NCBI GenBank assembly: GCA_910583785.1
Contig: CAJTZK010000022.1
Location: 1-16,806 of the forward strand
Direction: 5' to 3'
Length of the DNA: 16,806 bases
From: an uncultured Oscillibacter sp.
GTDB lineage: Bacteria > Bacillota > Clostridia > Oscillospirales > Oscillospiraceae
The notes beneath the pieces are model-generated. The model was not told where the DNA came from and searched no databases. It was given only the letters and a program-made list of their open reading frames with translations. A program made the position numbers and the translations under genes. Position 1 is the stretch's first letter. Each line of letters opens with the position of its first letter. This document shows positions 1 to 5,764 of the stretch, piece after piece.

Positions 1-174
1 CTGATATTCGACAAGCAGATCGGAAAGCACAAGCACAAGACCCTGATTCCCTCTTTCGATAAGGTCAACGCCTTCATGTTTTTACGCCGTCAGAGACAAG
101 GCGAAGGATTACCTCTCCCTTGAAGTATAACAAGGACGCGCACTCTAAGCCGTAGCCGAGAATGACGCAATAAC
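1..174. other. Region left of the template repeat; no confident gene
   Basis: This stretch would be the spacer between TR and reverse transcriptase in a typical DGR; in Bordetella phage BPP-1 the spacer is part of the RNA needed for cDNA priming. On the minus strand an ATG at about 73-75 opens a frame to the edge (MKALTLSKEGIRV), but it lacks a ribosome site and does not look like a DGR reverse transcriptase start. On the plus strand a frame is open from base 1 to a TGA at 121-123 (ending RQGEGLPLP), which is too short to judge and could be chance. The local composition is less GC-rich than the phage genes. Confidence 0.4.
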
Positions 175-297
175 CTACAAGGCGGGGCGAAAACCGACGT
201 TCACGTTCCGATTCGTTGCATTGTTGTTGTTCCAGTTGCGGGCCGAGTGATACCCCCGAACCGCACGATTCGACGCCCAAACAGAGATAACCCTAAT
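175..297 (-). repeat. Putative DGR template repeat (TR); boundaries approximate
   Basis: Non-coding stretch just downstream of avd. Read on the minus strand, codons 240-196 contain 8 Asn codons (all AAC or AAT) out of 15, spelling NWNNNNATNRNVNVGFR followed by PAL and a TAG at 175-177. This matches the DGR variable-lectin end, in which AAY codons at adenine-mutable positions can change to many residues without ever forming a stop. There are 18 A among 45 bases. The 3' part at 181-198, GTCGGTTTTCGCCCCGCC, is GC-rich with no A and suits an IMH-type element. There is no start codon for this frame after the avd TGA. Exact ends need the matching variable repeat, which I do not find in the window. 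Confidence 0.8.
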
Positions 298-321
298 AGG
301 AAAATACTTTTTATTCAGTTG

Positions 322-687
322 TCAGCGTTTAGAGGCCGCTGCTATGAAATACTTTTGCAAGCCTCCAATGATGCGCCCCAGTTCGTTGAGCTTTCCTTGC
401 AGCTCGAGGAGCTTCTTTTGCGTGATGTATTTCTGCGTCCGGGCGACTCCAAAGAGGACGAGGAGGAGGGTCTTTTCGGCGTCCGCCTCGTCGAGCCATT
501 CGAGCCGCTTCTTGGTGACGGTGAGGTTGTTTGCCATGACCGCCGCCCGGATGAGCTTGAAACACGATTGTTTGATCTCCTGAGAGAGGGAAAACTTTTC
601 AGCCTGGGGGAAGTTCTTTAGCAAGGGGTAGACATCTTTTTCGAGAAAGATTTCAGCCTTCTTTTGTAAAGTCGACGGTTCTGCCAA
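322..687 (-). CDS. avd: Avd-type accessory protein of a diversity-generating retroelement
   Basis: Avd is a small basic four-helix-bundle protein that forms a pentamer, binds the DGR reverse transcriptase and template RNA, and is required for mutagenic retrohoming. The 121-residue product has the pattern of the family: LQKKAEIFLEKDVYPLLKNF, FPQAEKFSLSQEIKQ, a long middle helix with AAVMANNLTVTKKRLEWLDE, FGVARTQKYITQKKLLEL, and a C-terminal ELGRIIGGLQKYF comparable with the ELGRMLGGW motif of Avd proteins. No ATG lies near the start; TTG at 687 has GAGGTG 8 nt upstream and I prefer it to GTG at 696, which is too close to that site. A template-repeat-like sequence follows the stop, the typical DGR order. 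The related S23/four-helix family is the main alternative. Confidence 0.85.
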   Translation of the reverse strand: MAEPSTLQKKAEIFLEKDVYPLLKNFPQAEKFSLSQEIKQSCFKLIRAAVMANNLTVTKKRLEWLDEADAEKTLLLVLFGVARTQKYITQKKLLELQGKLNELGRIIGGLQKYFIAAASKR

Positions 688-970
688 CGTACACACACCT
701 CGCAATTCTGATGCGGGCGATCTCCGTGATGTCCCCGAAGAACTCGAAGCCGTAGTCGGTGAGCTTGGCCTTCGCGGGCGCTCCCGTGAGGGCGCTGTGC
801 CCCTCAATGACGAGGTCAGCCTCTCCCTCGAGAGTGAGACCGTCCATAGTCTTGAGGGCGAGCTTGTCGTCGGGTCTGTCCTGGCATCCTTCGCATACTG
901 GGCAAAGCTCGCCGAAGAAGTTCCCGAGTATGCAGCTTGTTTCCTTGCGGGTACAAGCGACCCTATACAT
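653..970 (-). CDS. Small Cys-containing protein of unknown function upstream of avd
   Basis: A 105-residue frame starting at the ATG 970, which overlaps the previous stop by 8 nt. Residues 22-29 contain C-x2-C-x2-C (LCPVCEGC) plus Cys6 and Cys13, so metal binding is possible. The rest is beta-patterned (LEGEADLVIEGHSALTG, ITEIARIRIARCVYVG). No family is recognised. The last 35 nt overlap the start of the Avd-type gene in another frame. The tight overlaps at both ends argue that it is a real gene of the same operon. It has no GFRPAL-type lectin terminus, so I do not see it as the DGR variable protein. Confidence 0.6.
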   Translation of the reverse strand: MYRVACTRKETSCILGNFFGELCPVCEGCQDRPDDKLALKTMDGLTLEGEADLVIEGHSALTGAPAKAKLTDYGFEFFGDITEIARIRIARCVYVGRTVDFTKEG

Positions 971-1274
971 AGATTTTCCGCGCCACGGGGTCGAAAACGC
1001 CGGAGATGATGAGCACGGCCTCCACGGAGTCGAAGTTCTTGAGGAAGACGTTGTTGACCATGTTGTTGAGCGTGGCGTCCTTCAAGACCTTGATCTCCTG
1101 CTGGTTGGCGGCGATCAATCCCTCGTGGAGAATGACGGCCTCGCGGTTTTCAAAAATGCCGTCGTCCATGTGGTTCATGTTCGTCTGACTCACGGGCGTC
1201 CCTTCCTGAATGACCTCCTCCGTCGCGACATCGACGACGTGGTCGACCCATCCGATTTTTTCATAGGGTTTCAT
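963..1274 (-). CDS. Small fibre/baseplate-associated protein with GTPxSxxNxNxMxDGI motif
   Basis: A 103-residue protein starting MKPYEKIGWVDHVVDV. The segment EGTPVSQTNMNHMDDGIF (about 24-41) is the N-terminal attachment motif typical of phage tail fibre and upper-baseplate proteins, often written as GTPLSAxNLNxMExGI. A helix (about 45-80) follows, then a C-terminal strand ISGVFDPVARKIYV. It is much shorter than a receptor-binding fibre, so it is probably an adaptor or only the anchoring module. It overlaps the previous gene by 4 nt (ATGA) and the next by 8 nt. It does not carry a C-type-lectin end, so it is not itself the visible DGR target. Confidence 0.72.
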   Translation of the reverse strand: MKPYEKIGWVDHVVDVATEEVIQEGTPVSQTNMNHMDDGIFENREAVILHEGLIAANQQEIKVLKDATLNNMVNNVFLKNFDSVEAVLIISGVFDPVARKIYV

Positions 1275-1594
1275 GCGGTCTGCACCTCCATTTCTTTTTC
1301 AAGTATTTTGTATTTGAAGGCCACATATAGCCCCTTGCTCGGTGGTTTCTCGAAGACGCGGTCGGTCGTTGCGATGACGTCGCCGTCCGTGTCCACGAGC
1401 TGAACGTCGCCCACGGTTCCCGTGACCGTGTCATCGAAGTAGACGTAAATCTTGACCTCGTCCGCACTCACGAGACGCCGGAACGGCTCGACCGTCTTCG
1501 GCTCGCCGTTCAGTGTATAGGCCGCATGGTCGATGGAGTCGGCGAGCCGCCGCCCGATCTTCTCGATACCGACCGCTGTGATCGTCTTGCTCAT
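1271..1594 (-). CDS. Small distal tail protein, function unknown
   Basis: A 107-residue protein beginning MSKTITAVGIEKIGRRLADS. A longer frame runs upstream to 1651, but the ATG at 1594 has a clear AGGAGGG ribosome site and sits in an ATGA overlap with the preceding stop, so I take it as the start. The body is beta-rich (VKIYVYFDDTVTGTVGDVQL, VIATTDRVFEKPPSKGLYVA). Small beta proteins like this between the gp48-type wedge and the fibre genes are common in Mu-like phages and may link fibre to baseplate. No catalytic motif is visible. Confidence 0.7.
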   Translation of the reverse strand: MSKTITAVGIEKIGRRLADSIDHAAYTLNGEPKTVEPFRRLVSADEVKIYVYFDDTVTGTVGDVQLVDTDGDVIATTDRVFEKPPSKGLYVAFKYKILEKEMEVQTA

Positions 1595-2454
1595 GAGTCT
1601 CTCCCTCCTGTTGTATGAGTTTCCTCGGAGCAACGGAGCCCCGGGGAGCAAATGGGATATTGCAGGACGCCGCCGCCCGGCGTGGAGCCTGCCTCCATCT
1701 CAGAGGAAAAGCTCTCATACATGACGTAGGCGTAGGGCTGGTAGCACTCCTCGGAGGCTGCGATCGTGCCGACCTTCGGGAACTCCACCTCGCCCGCGTC
1801 GTCTCCGCCCTGGGCCGTGACCTCGCTCTTGAGGAGGTGGCCTATACTTGCGATATGGGGCCAGACGCCGCAAACAATCTCGTTGCATCTCGGGTAGTGT
1901 GAATAGCCTGTTATCAGCTCGGAGCCGATCTCAATGACGGCCCCGGCCTCCGAGCCATAGGCGGGCTTGCTGCTGCCCTCCTTGACCTTGCAGACCTCGG
2001 CGTCGATCACATTGAGGTCGTTGACGCCGCTCTGCTGCGAGCCCTTGAGGAAGACAATGAACTCGGCCCACCTCTCGGGGTCTTGGAAGGCGAAGGGCTC
2101 GATCGTGCTCTGCTCGTAGCCCAGGGCGGCGAGGGCGTAGAGTATGCCGTCCTTGAGCCCGCCCTTCTCGGCGATGATGCCCTTCATGGCGAGCCGCGTC
2201 CGATAGCCCTCCACACTCTCCCCGGCGAGCCGTGGCATATTGCGGTCTTGCCCGTGGACGGGGAGCATGGTGGGGGAGGCTGTGGCGATGTTAGTCTCGT
2301 CCCTCACCCGGAGGGCGTCCTCCTTCAGACCGTCGAAGACCCGCCCGATGACCTTGAAGAAGATGAAGAACTGATTGACCGCCCGCTTGCCCTTCTTCAA
2401 CGGAGCAAAAAGGAGGTCGAACATATACTCGCCGAAGTGGTCGTACTGCTTCAC
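1591..2454 (-). CDS. Baseplate wedge protein at the Mu gp48 / P2 I position
   Basis: A 287-residue protein next to baseplate J, where Mu gp48 and P2 I lie. Residues 1-140 resemble that family: KKGKRAVNQFFIFFKVIGRV, then DRNMPRLAGESVEGYRTRLA and KGGLKDGILYALAALGY. The second half (from about 165) is a non-standard extension with several Cys and Tyr residues (HYPRCNEIVCGVWPH, ASEECYQPYAYVMYE, YPICSPGLRCSEE) and ends with a Gly-rich tail. It may be a host-contact or fibre-docking extension. Translation starts at GTG (2454) after a GGGAG ribosome site. The stop overlaps the next gene as ATGA. Confidence 0.72.
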   Translation of the reverse strand: MKQYDHFGEYMFDLLFAPLKKGKRAVNQFFIFFKVIGRVFDGLKEDALRVRDETNIATASPTMLPVHGQDRNMPRLAGESVEGYRTRLAMKGIIAEKGGLKDGILYALAALGYEQSTIEPFAFQDPERWAEFIVFLKGSQQSGVNDLNVIDAEVCKVKEGSSKPAYGSEAGAVIEIGSELITGYSHYPRCNEIVCGVWPHIASIGHLLKSEVTAQGGDDAGEVEFPKVGTIAASEECYQPYAYVMYESFSSEMEAGSTPGGGVLQYPICSPGLRCSEETHTTGGRDS

Positions 2455-2461
2455 CCGGGCC

Positions 2462-3595
2462 TCACTCCCTTCTCACTGTCACGGAGACGGCCCCCAGGAT
2501 GATGACCTTGTCCTTGTCGAGCTTGACGTCCTGGGCCGGGGTGACGATCTCGGCGTTCGTCGCGGCGGTGTAGCCGCTGCGGATGGCGTGATTGATGTCC
2601 GAGAGAGTGAGCTCGTTGAACTTGCGGCCCTTGCGGACGGCGAGGAGCTCGGTGAGGATAGAGGCGACTTTGCCCTTGATCTCCTCCGCGTCGGAGACGT
2701 CGGAAGTGGTGACGGCGACCTCTATGTCCTGGGGAACGACGACGGAAGACTTCACTTGTATATTATCGTATGGCCCGGCGATCTTGTCAACCGCTTTCCT
2801 GACCTCGGCAAGGAGCCCTTCCGTGGCTTCCCCCGCCGTACCTGTGACAATAACGTCGACCGTGCCCTGCCCCCGGGGGTGCTGACAGTCTGCTTGAGCA
2901 AACAAGACGCCAGGGACACCCTCCGCCGCGTTGATGAACGTATCCTCAATAGGCCGCGCCGCGAGCTCCGACCACGAGCGGAGCGTCCGGGTCTTGAGCC
3001 CGTCGTCGTCCTCGGTGTCGCTGCCCTCCCGGGTTATCCAGTCCGGGCCGTTGGTGATCTCGTCGACGCCATTGAGGAAGGTGAGGCTCCGGGTGATCTG
3101 GCCCTCGGGGACATTGTACCGGGAGCCCTCCATCTCGGCCTCGACGAGGACGTCGACCGCCCGGGCCCCCTGTTGGAGAACCGCCGCCTCGAGGACGAAG
3201 AAGCGGAGCTCCTCGCCGTTGATGTCCTTCTTCGTCTTAAAGACGTGGCCCTTCTCGATCTTGACCGCGTCCCCCTCCGCGTCCGTCCTGGACACGGTGA
3301 CGAGGCCCCGGGCCTTCTGCGCCTTCTTGCGCTTTTTGGAATAGTCCGCCGCCTTGAGGTCGAGCCACGCGCCCGAGGCGTGAGCGACGAAGGCGTTGTT
3401 CAAAAAGACCCGGAGGAACGCTTTGAACTCCCGCTCAATGCGGAGGACGATCATGAGCAGCGTGTAGAAGATGCCGCCCGAGTGGAAGTTCGTGATGACG
3501 AAGCCCTCCTCCTTGAGCTCGGCGACGAGTTCGTCCCGCCGCTCCTCAATTTCTGGAAGGGGGAGGACGGCGTCAAGTGTTGCTTTGTCGATCAT
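2462..3595 (-). CDS. Baseplate J protein, Mu gp47-type
   Basis: The large wedge protein that forms the periphery of the baseplate and its trigger. The 377-residue product has the J layout: an N-terminal helix region with AFLRVFLNNAFVAHASGAWL then DLKAADYSKKRKKA, a beta domain (GDAVKIEKGHVFKTKKDING), the NVPEGQITRSLTFLNGVDEI motif, the acidic loop GSDTEDDDGLKTRTLRSW, and the INAAEGVPGVLFAQ strand. Its C-terminus ends in strands (VIILGAVSVTVRRE). The length matches family members (about 350-390). It starts in an ATGA overlap and is followed by a 7-nt gap. Confidence 0.93.
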   Translation of the reverse strand: MIDKATLDAVLPLPEIEERRDELVAELKEEGFVITNFHSGGIFYTLLMIVLRIEREFKAFLRVFLNNAFVAHASGAWLDLKAADYSKKRKKAQKARGLVTVSRTDAEGDAVKIEKGHVFKTKKDINGEELRFFVLEAAVLQQGARAVDVLVEAEMEGSRYNVPEGQITRSLTFLNGVDEITNGPDWITREGSDTEDDDGLKTRTLRSWSELAARPIEDTFINAAEGVPGVLFAQADCQHPRGQGTVDVIVTGTAGEATEGLLAEVRKAVDKIAGPYDNIQVKSSVVVPQDIEVAVTTSDVSDAEEIKGKVASILTELLAVRKGRKFNELTLSDINHAIRSGYTAATNAEIVTPAQDVKLDKDKVIILGAVSVTVRRE

Positions 3596-4002
3596 GCCGC
3601 TTTCACCTCCACACTGACCGCGCTGATGATGACCGTGAGAGCCCGGGCCGTCTCCTCCTCGATAAATTGGAAGTTGCAGTAAAGGACGAAGGCGTCGTCC
3701 TCGAAGTCGACGTTGACCTCAATGCTCTCGGGGAGTATGACCTCGCGCTTCTGCAATCCGACCCGGGCCCGCTGCGCGATCTCCAGGCGGGTGAGGTCGT
3801 CGTCCTCGGACTGGATGAAGTCATAGAGCCCCCAGCCGAAGGTCAAGTCATAGAAAAGATCGCCCGGTTGCGTGAGGGCCTCGAGGATGATGTTCTGATA
3901 GAGACAATCAAGGTCGGAGCAAAGGGGGGCGTCGCCGTCCGCCGCCTGTGTGAGCCGCCACTCGTCCGAGAGGCGGACGTCTGTGTCTTTGAGGCCCGTC
4001 AT
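3592..4002 (-). CDS. Baseplate wedge protein, Mu gp46/T4 gp25-type
   Basis: The inner wedge protein that helps connect the baseplate to the sheath. The 136-residue product carries the gp46 pattern: an N-terminal RLSDEWRLTQAADGDAPLCS, then LYQNIILEALTQPGDLFYDL followed by TFGWGLYDFIQSEDD, and a C-terminal beta part (EVILPESIEVNVDFEDDAFV). The YDLTFGWGLYDF stretch is typical of the gp25/gpW fold, where a Gly-rich turn packs next to the sheath initiator. It overlaps both neighbours by the ATGA arrangement, so the order small OB protein, gp46, gp47 is translationally coupled. Confidence 0.85.
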   Translation of the reverse strand: MTGLKDTDVRLSDEWRLTQAADGDAPLCSDLDCLYQNIILEALTQPGDLFYDLTFGWGLYDFIQSEDDDLTRLEIAQRARVGLQKREVILPESIEVNVDFEDDAFVLYCNFQFIEEETARALTVIISAVSVEVKAA

Positions 4003-4358
4003 AGCTTCACCTCCCTAATGATCGCCGGGACGTCCCCGTAGGCCATAGCCACGGAGACGAAGGCCCCGGTCTTGAGTTGGATGCGGGAGCGAATGTCGGG
4101 GAAGGCGGGGACGGACTCGTCGACATTCCCCCAGCGGTCAACGGCTTGGAGCGTGTACTCATACCAATGGGCGGTGATGTGCCCCCGGTAGCTCGTGCCT
4201 GTCTCGTCATTGTGGATGACGAGGTCGTTATAGTCGAACGTCTCGCCGAGCTGCTTCGCCTTCGTAACGACGGCGTAGAGTGCGGCGGACGACTTGAGGA
4301 AGGGGTAGTCCTGGGCGATGACCTTGTTGACGACCGCCTTCACCATTTCCTCGAGCAT
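3999..4358 (-). CDS. Small OB-like baseplate protein (Mu gp45/XkdR position)
   Basis: A 119-residue protein between the hub and the gp46-type wedge, where Mu encodes its spike gp45 and PBSX-type phages encode XkdR. After an N-terminal helix (MLEEMVKAVVNKVIAQDYP) come strands ending LKTGAFVSVAMAYGDVPAII, which resembles the closing strands of the OB fold in spike proteins. The beta-helical needle of a full spike is absent, so it may be only the hub-binding part. The reading frame extends far upstream without a stop, but the ATG at 4358 has an AAAGGGGG ribosome site and begins after the hub stop. The stop overlaps the next ATG as ATGA. Confidence 0.65.
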   Translation of the reverse strand: MLEEMVKAVVNKVIAQDYPFLKSSAALYAVVTKAKQLGETFDYNDLVIHNDETGTSYRGHITAHWYEYTLQAVDRWGNVDESVPAFPDIRSRIQLKTGAFVSVAMAYGDVPAIIREVKL

Positions 4359-4374
4359 GGTCTCGCCCCCTTTC

Positions 4375-5130
4375 TTAGAAATAAATCCTCGTTCGGATGA
4401 AGCCGTCGTCGTTGGTGGACGAGACGACCTTCGTGACCTCCTGCTCCCCGCTGATCTTCGGGTGAATGACGTTGATCTTGTGGGAGTGCCGGACAAAGGG
4501 GGCGGAGACTGTTTCCAGCTCCCACACGCCCCCGAGCCGGACGAGGTTGATGATGTTGACGCCATACTCGAACGTGTAGACCTTCTGCTGTTCCGGCTTC
4601 TCGCCCCAGTAGAAGACGCCGCCCGAGAAGAAGAACCGCTCCTTGAGGCTCCACGCCGCATTGACGGCGTTGATCGCCTGGACGCCGGACATCTGCCGGA
4701 TGGGGAGCTTCTTCCGTGTGGGGAAGCCCCGGGCGTTGAGCTTCTTCTTTCCGACCCCGGCCTGGGCCAGGACGTAGGAGATGACCTCTTGCGGGGTGGT
4801 GTCGAGGAAGGTGTTGTTGATCTGCGTGTCCTCGAGGAGCAGCATCTCGTCCTTGAGGGTGATCTCGTCCGCCCCGCCGCCGTAGTTGTAGGGCCGGGCG
4901 ACGAAGCCCGTGAAGACCTCCTCCGTGACGCCGTTGTAACCGAGCTCGATCGCGCCGGGGTCTTTCCGGGCAAGGCTGATCTCCGGCTGGAATTGCTCGG
5001 TGAACCGTATCTTCGCCCAGTCAAAATAAGAGGACTTCGCCGAGAATATCTCGAACTCGATGCCCGCGTCCAGTGTGTAGGGCCCGGCCCGAGCTGCGAT
5101 TTGTGGATAGAATAATTCAAGTGTTTCCAT
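4375..5130 (-). CDS. Baseplate hub protein, gpD/Mu gp44/XkdQ-type
   Basis: The 251-residue protein fits the hub that connects tail tube and spike. Signs are an early beta region ending EFEIFSAKSSYFDWAKIRF, the LGYNGVTEEVFTGFVARPYN strand-turn motif, and the middle motif TTPQEVISYVLAQAGVG, typical of the helix in gpD/XkdQ proteins. A domain with NAVNAAWSLKERFFFSGGVF and a C-terminal strand containing HSHKINVIHPKISGEQEV follow. It is shorter than P2 gpD or Mu gp44 (about 380), so one domain may be reduced. It begins 16 nt after the previous stop with an AAGAGGG ribosome site, and is followed 16 nt later by a small OB-like protein. Confidence 0.8.
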   Translation of the reverse strand: METLELFYPQIAARAGPYTLDAGIEFEIFSAKSSYFDWAKIRFTEQFQPEISLARKDPGAIELGYNGVTEEVFTGFVARPYNYGGGADEITLKDEMLLLEDTQINNTFLDTTPQEVISYVLAQAGVGKKKLNARGFPTRKKLPIRQMSGVQAINAVNAAWSLKERFFFSGGVFYWGEKPEQQKVYTFEYGVNIINLVRLGGVWELETVSAPFVRHSHKINVIHPKISGEQEVTKVVSSTNDDGFIRTRIYF

Positions 5131-5146
5131 ATGTCGGCCCTCTTTC

Positions 5147-5746
5147 TTATTCCGGGAGCATCTTCGCGATCATACTCACGGCGGATGAAGCGGCCCCGGA
5201 GAGTGCATCCCGAGCCACGGGAGACACTCCCCGATCTGTTGCGAGGTAGCTCTTGTAGTCTTCGGAGAGGCCGCTCGACGTTGCGCTGCTCCCGGAGCTG
5301 CCGGAGGATTTCCCCCCGGAGCCGCCCGCCTTGGTCGCCTTGATGGTCTGCGGGATGTACTCCCAAAACTCAAGGGAGACGGTGATCTGCTCCTTCTTTG
5401 CCTCGGCCTTGTGGGAGAACCCCTTAAAAAGCACCTTGTCGATGCCGTGCTTCGCTGTGTCTTCGCTGACAATAGGGATGGGCTGCGGGACGGTCTGCCC
5501 AGGCTTTCGGAAGATAGCCCGAACCGCCTCGAGTGCTTGGTACTTTGTTCTTGTCGGGGTGTCGTCGAGAATGAGCTCGACGGTGATCTTCGCGTCCTCG
5601 TAGCCCGTCGCTTGTTTCGGCTTCGTGGCGCTGCCCTCGACTTCCTGCTCGTCGATCTTCGCGGACTCCTTGACCTCAATACTCTTGACAAGGCCAGGGA
5701 GGACGACGCCGTTCACCTTGACGAGTTGGTCTTCGACATAAATCAC
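5147..5746 (-). CDS. Putative baseplate hub-associated protein (XkdP position, no LysM seen)
   Basis: A 199-residue protein directly after the tape measure. Residues 1-135 form a beta-rich domain (VNGVVLPGLVKSIEVKESAK, YEDAKITVELIL, KEQITVSLEFWEYIP). A Gly/Ser/Lys linker (about 138-158) is followed by a short helical tail. The location and the N-terminal pattern fit the hub/tail-tip protein that precedes the gpD-type hub. Xkd-type relatives often carry a C-terminal LysM module, and none is visible here. Translation starts at a GTG (5746) with a GGGAGG ribosome site; no better ATG lies upstream. The role is inferred from gene order. Confidence 0.6.
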   Translation of the reverse strand: MIYVEDQLVKVNGVVLPGLVKSIEVKESAKIDEQEVEGSATKPKQATGYEDAKITVELILDDTPTRTKYQALEAVRAIFRKPGQTVPQPIPIVSEDTAKHGIDKVLFKGFSHKAEAKKEQITVSLEFWEYIPQTIKATKAGGSGGKSSGSSGSSATSSGLSEDYKSYLATDRGVSPVARDALSGAASSAVSMIAKMLPE

Positions 5747-5764
5747 GGTGCGCCCTCCCTTCCC

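Noticed and set aside
74..280. Minus-strand frame of 68 codons across the template repeat
   Set aside because: It is out of frame with the lectin-like reading of the repeat, lacks a ribosome site and has no recognisable features. The A-rich AAY pattern is explained better by a non-coding template repeat.
688..807. ATG at 807 as the Avd-type start
   Set aside because: The extra 40 residues are Ser/Arg/Pro-rich and lie antiparallel to nothing known but inside another gene in a different frame. The TTG at 687 has a ribosome site and gives the usual Avd length.
2375..3682. Plus-strand open frame of 435 codons opposite baseplate J
   Set aside because: It overlaps the firmly identified J gene fully in antisense and looks like its shadow (long Asp/Leu/Glu/Val runs).
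4359..5366. Upstream extension of the small OB-like baseplate gene to 5366
   Set aside because: The extension would run over the hub gene and reads as Ser/Arg-rich low-complexity sequence. The ATG at 4358 has a good ribosome site and lies after the hub stop.
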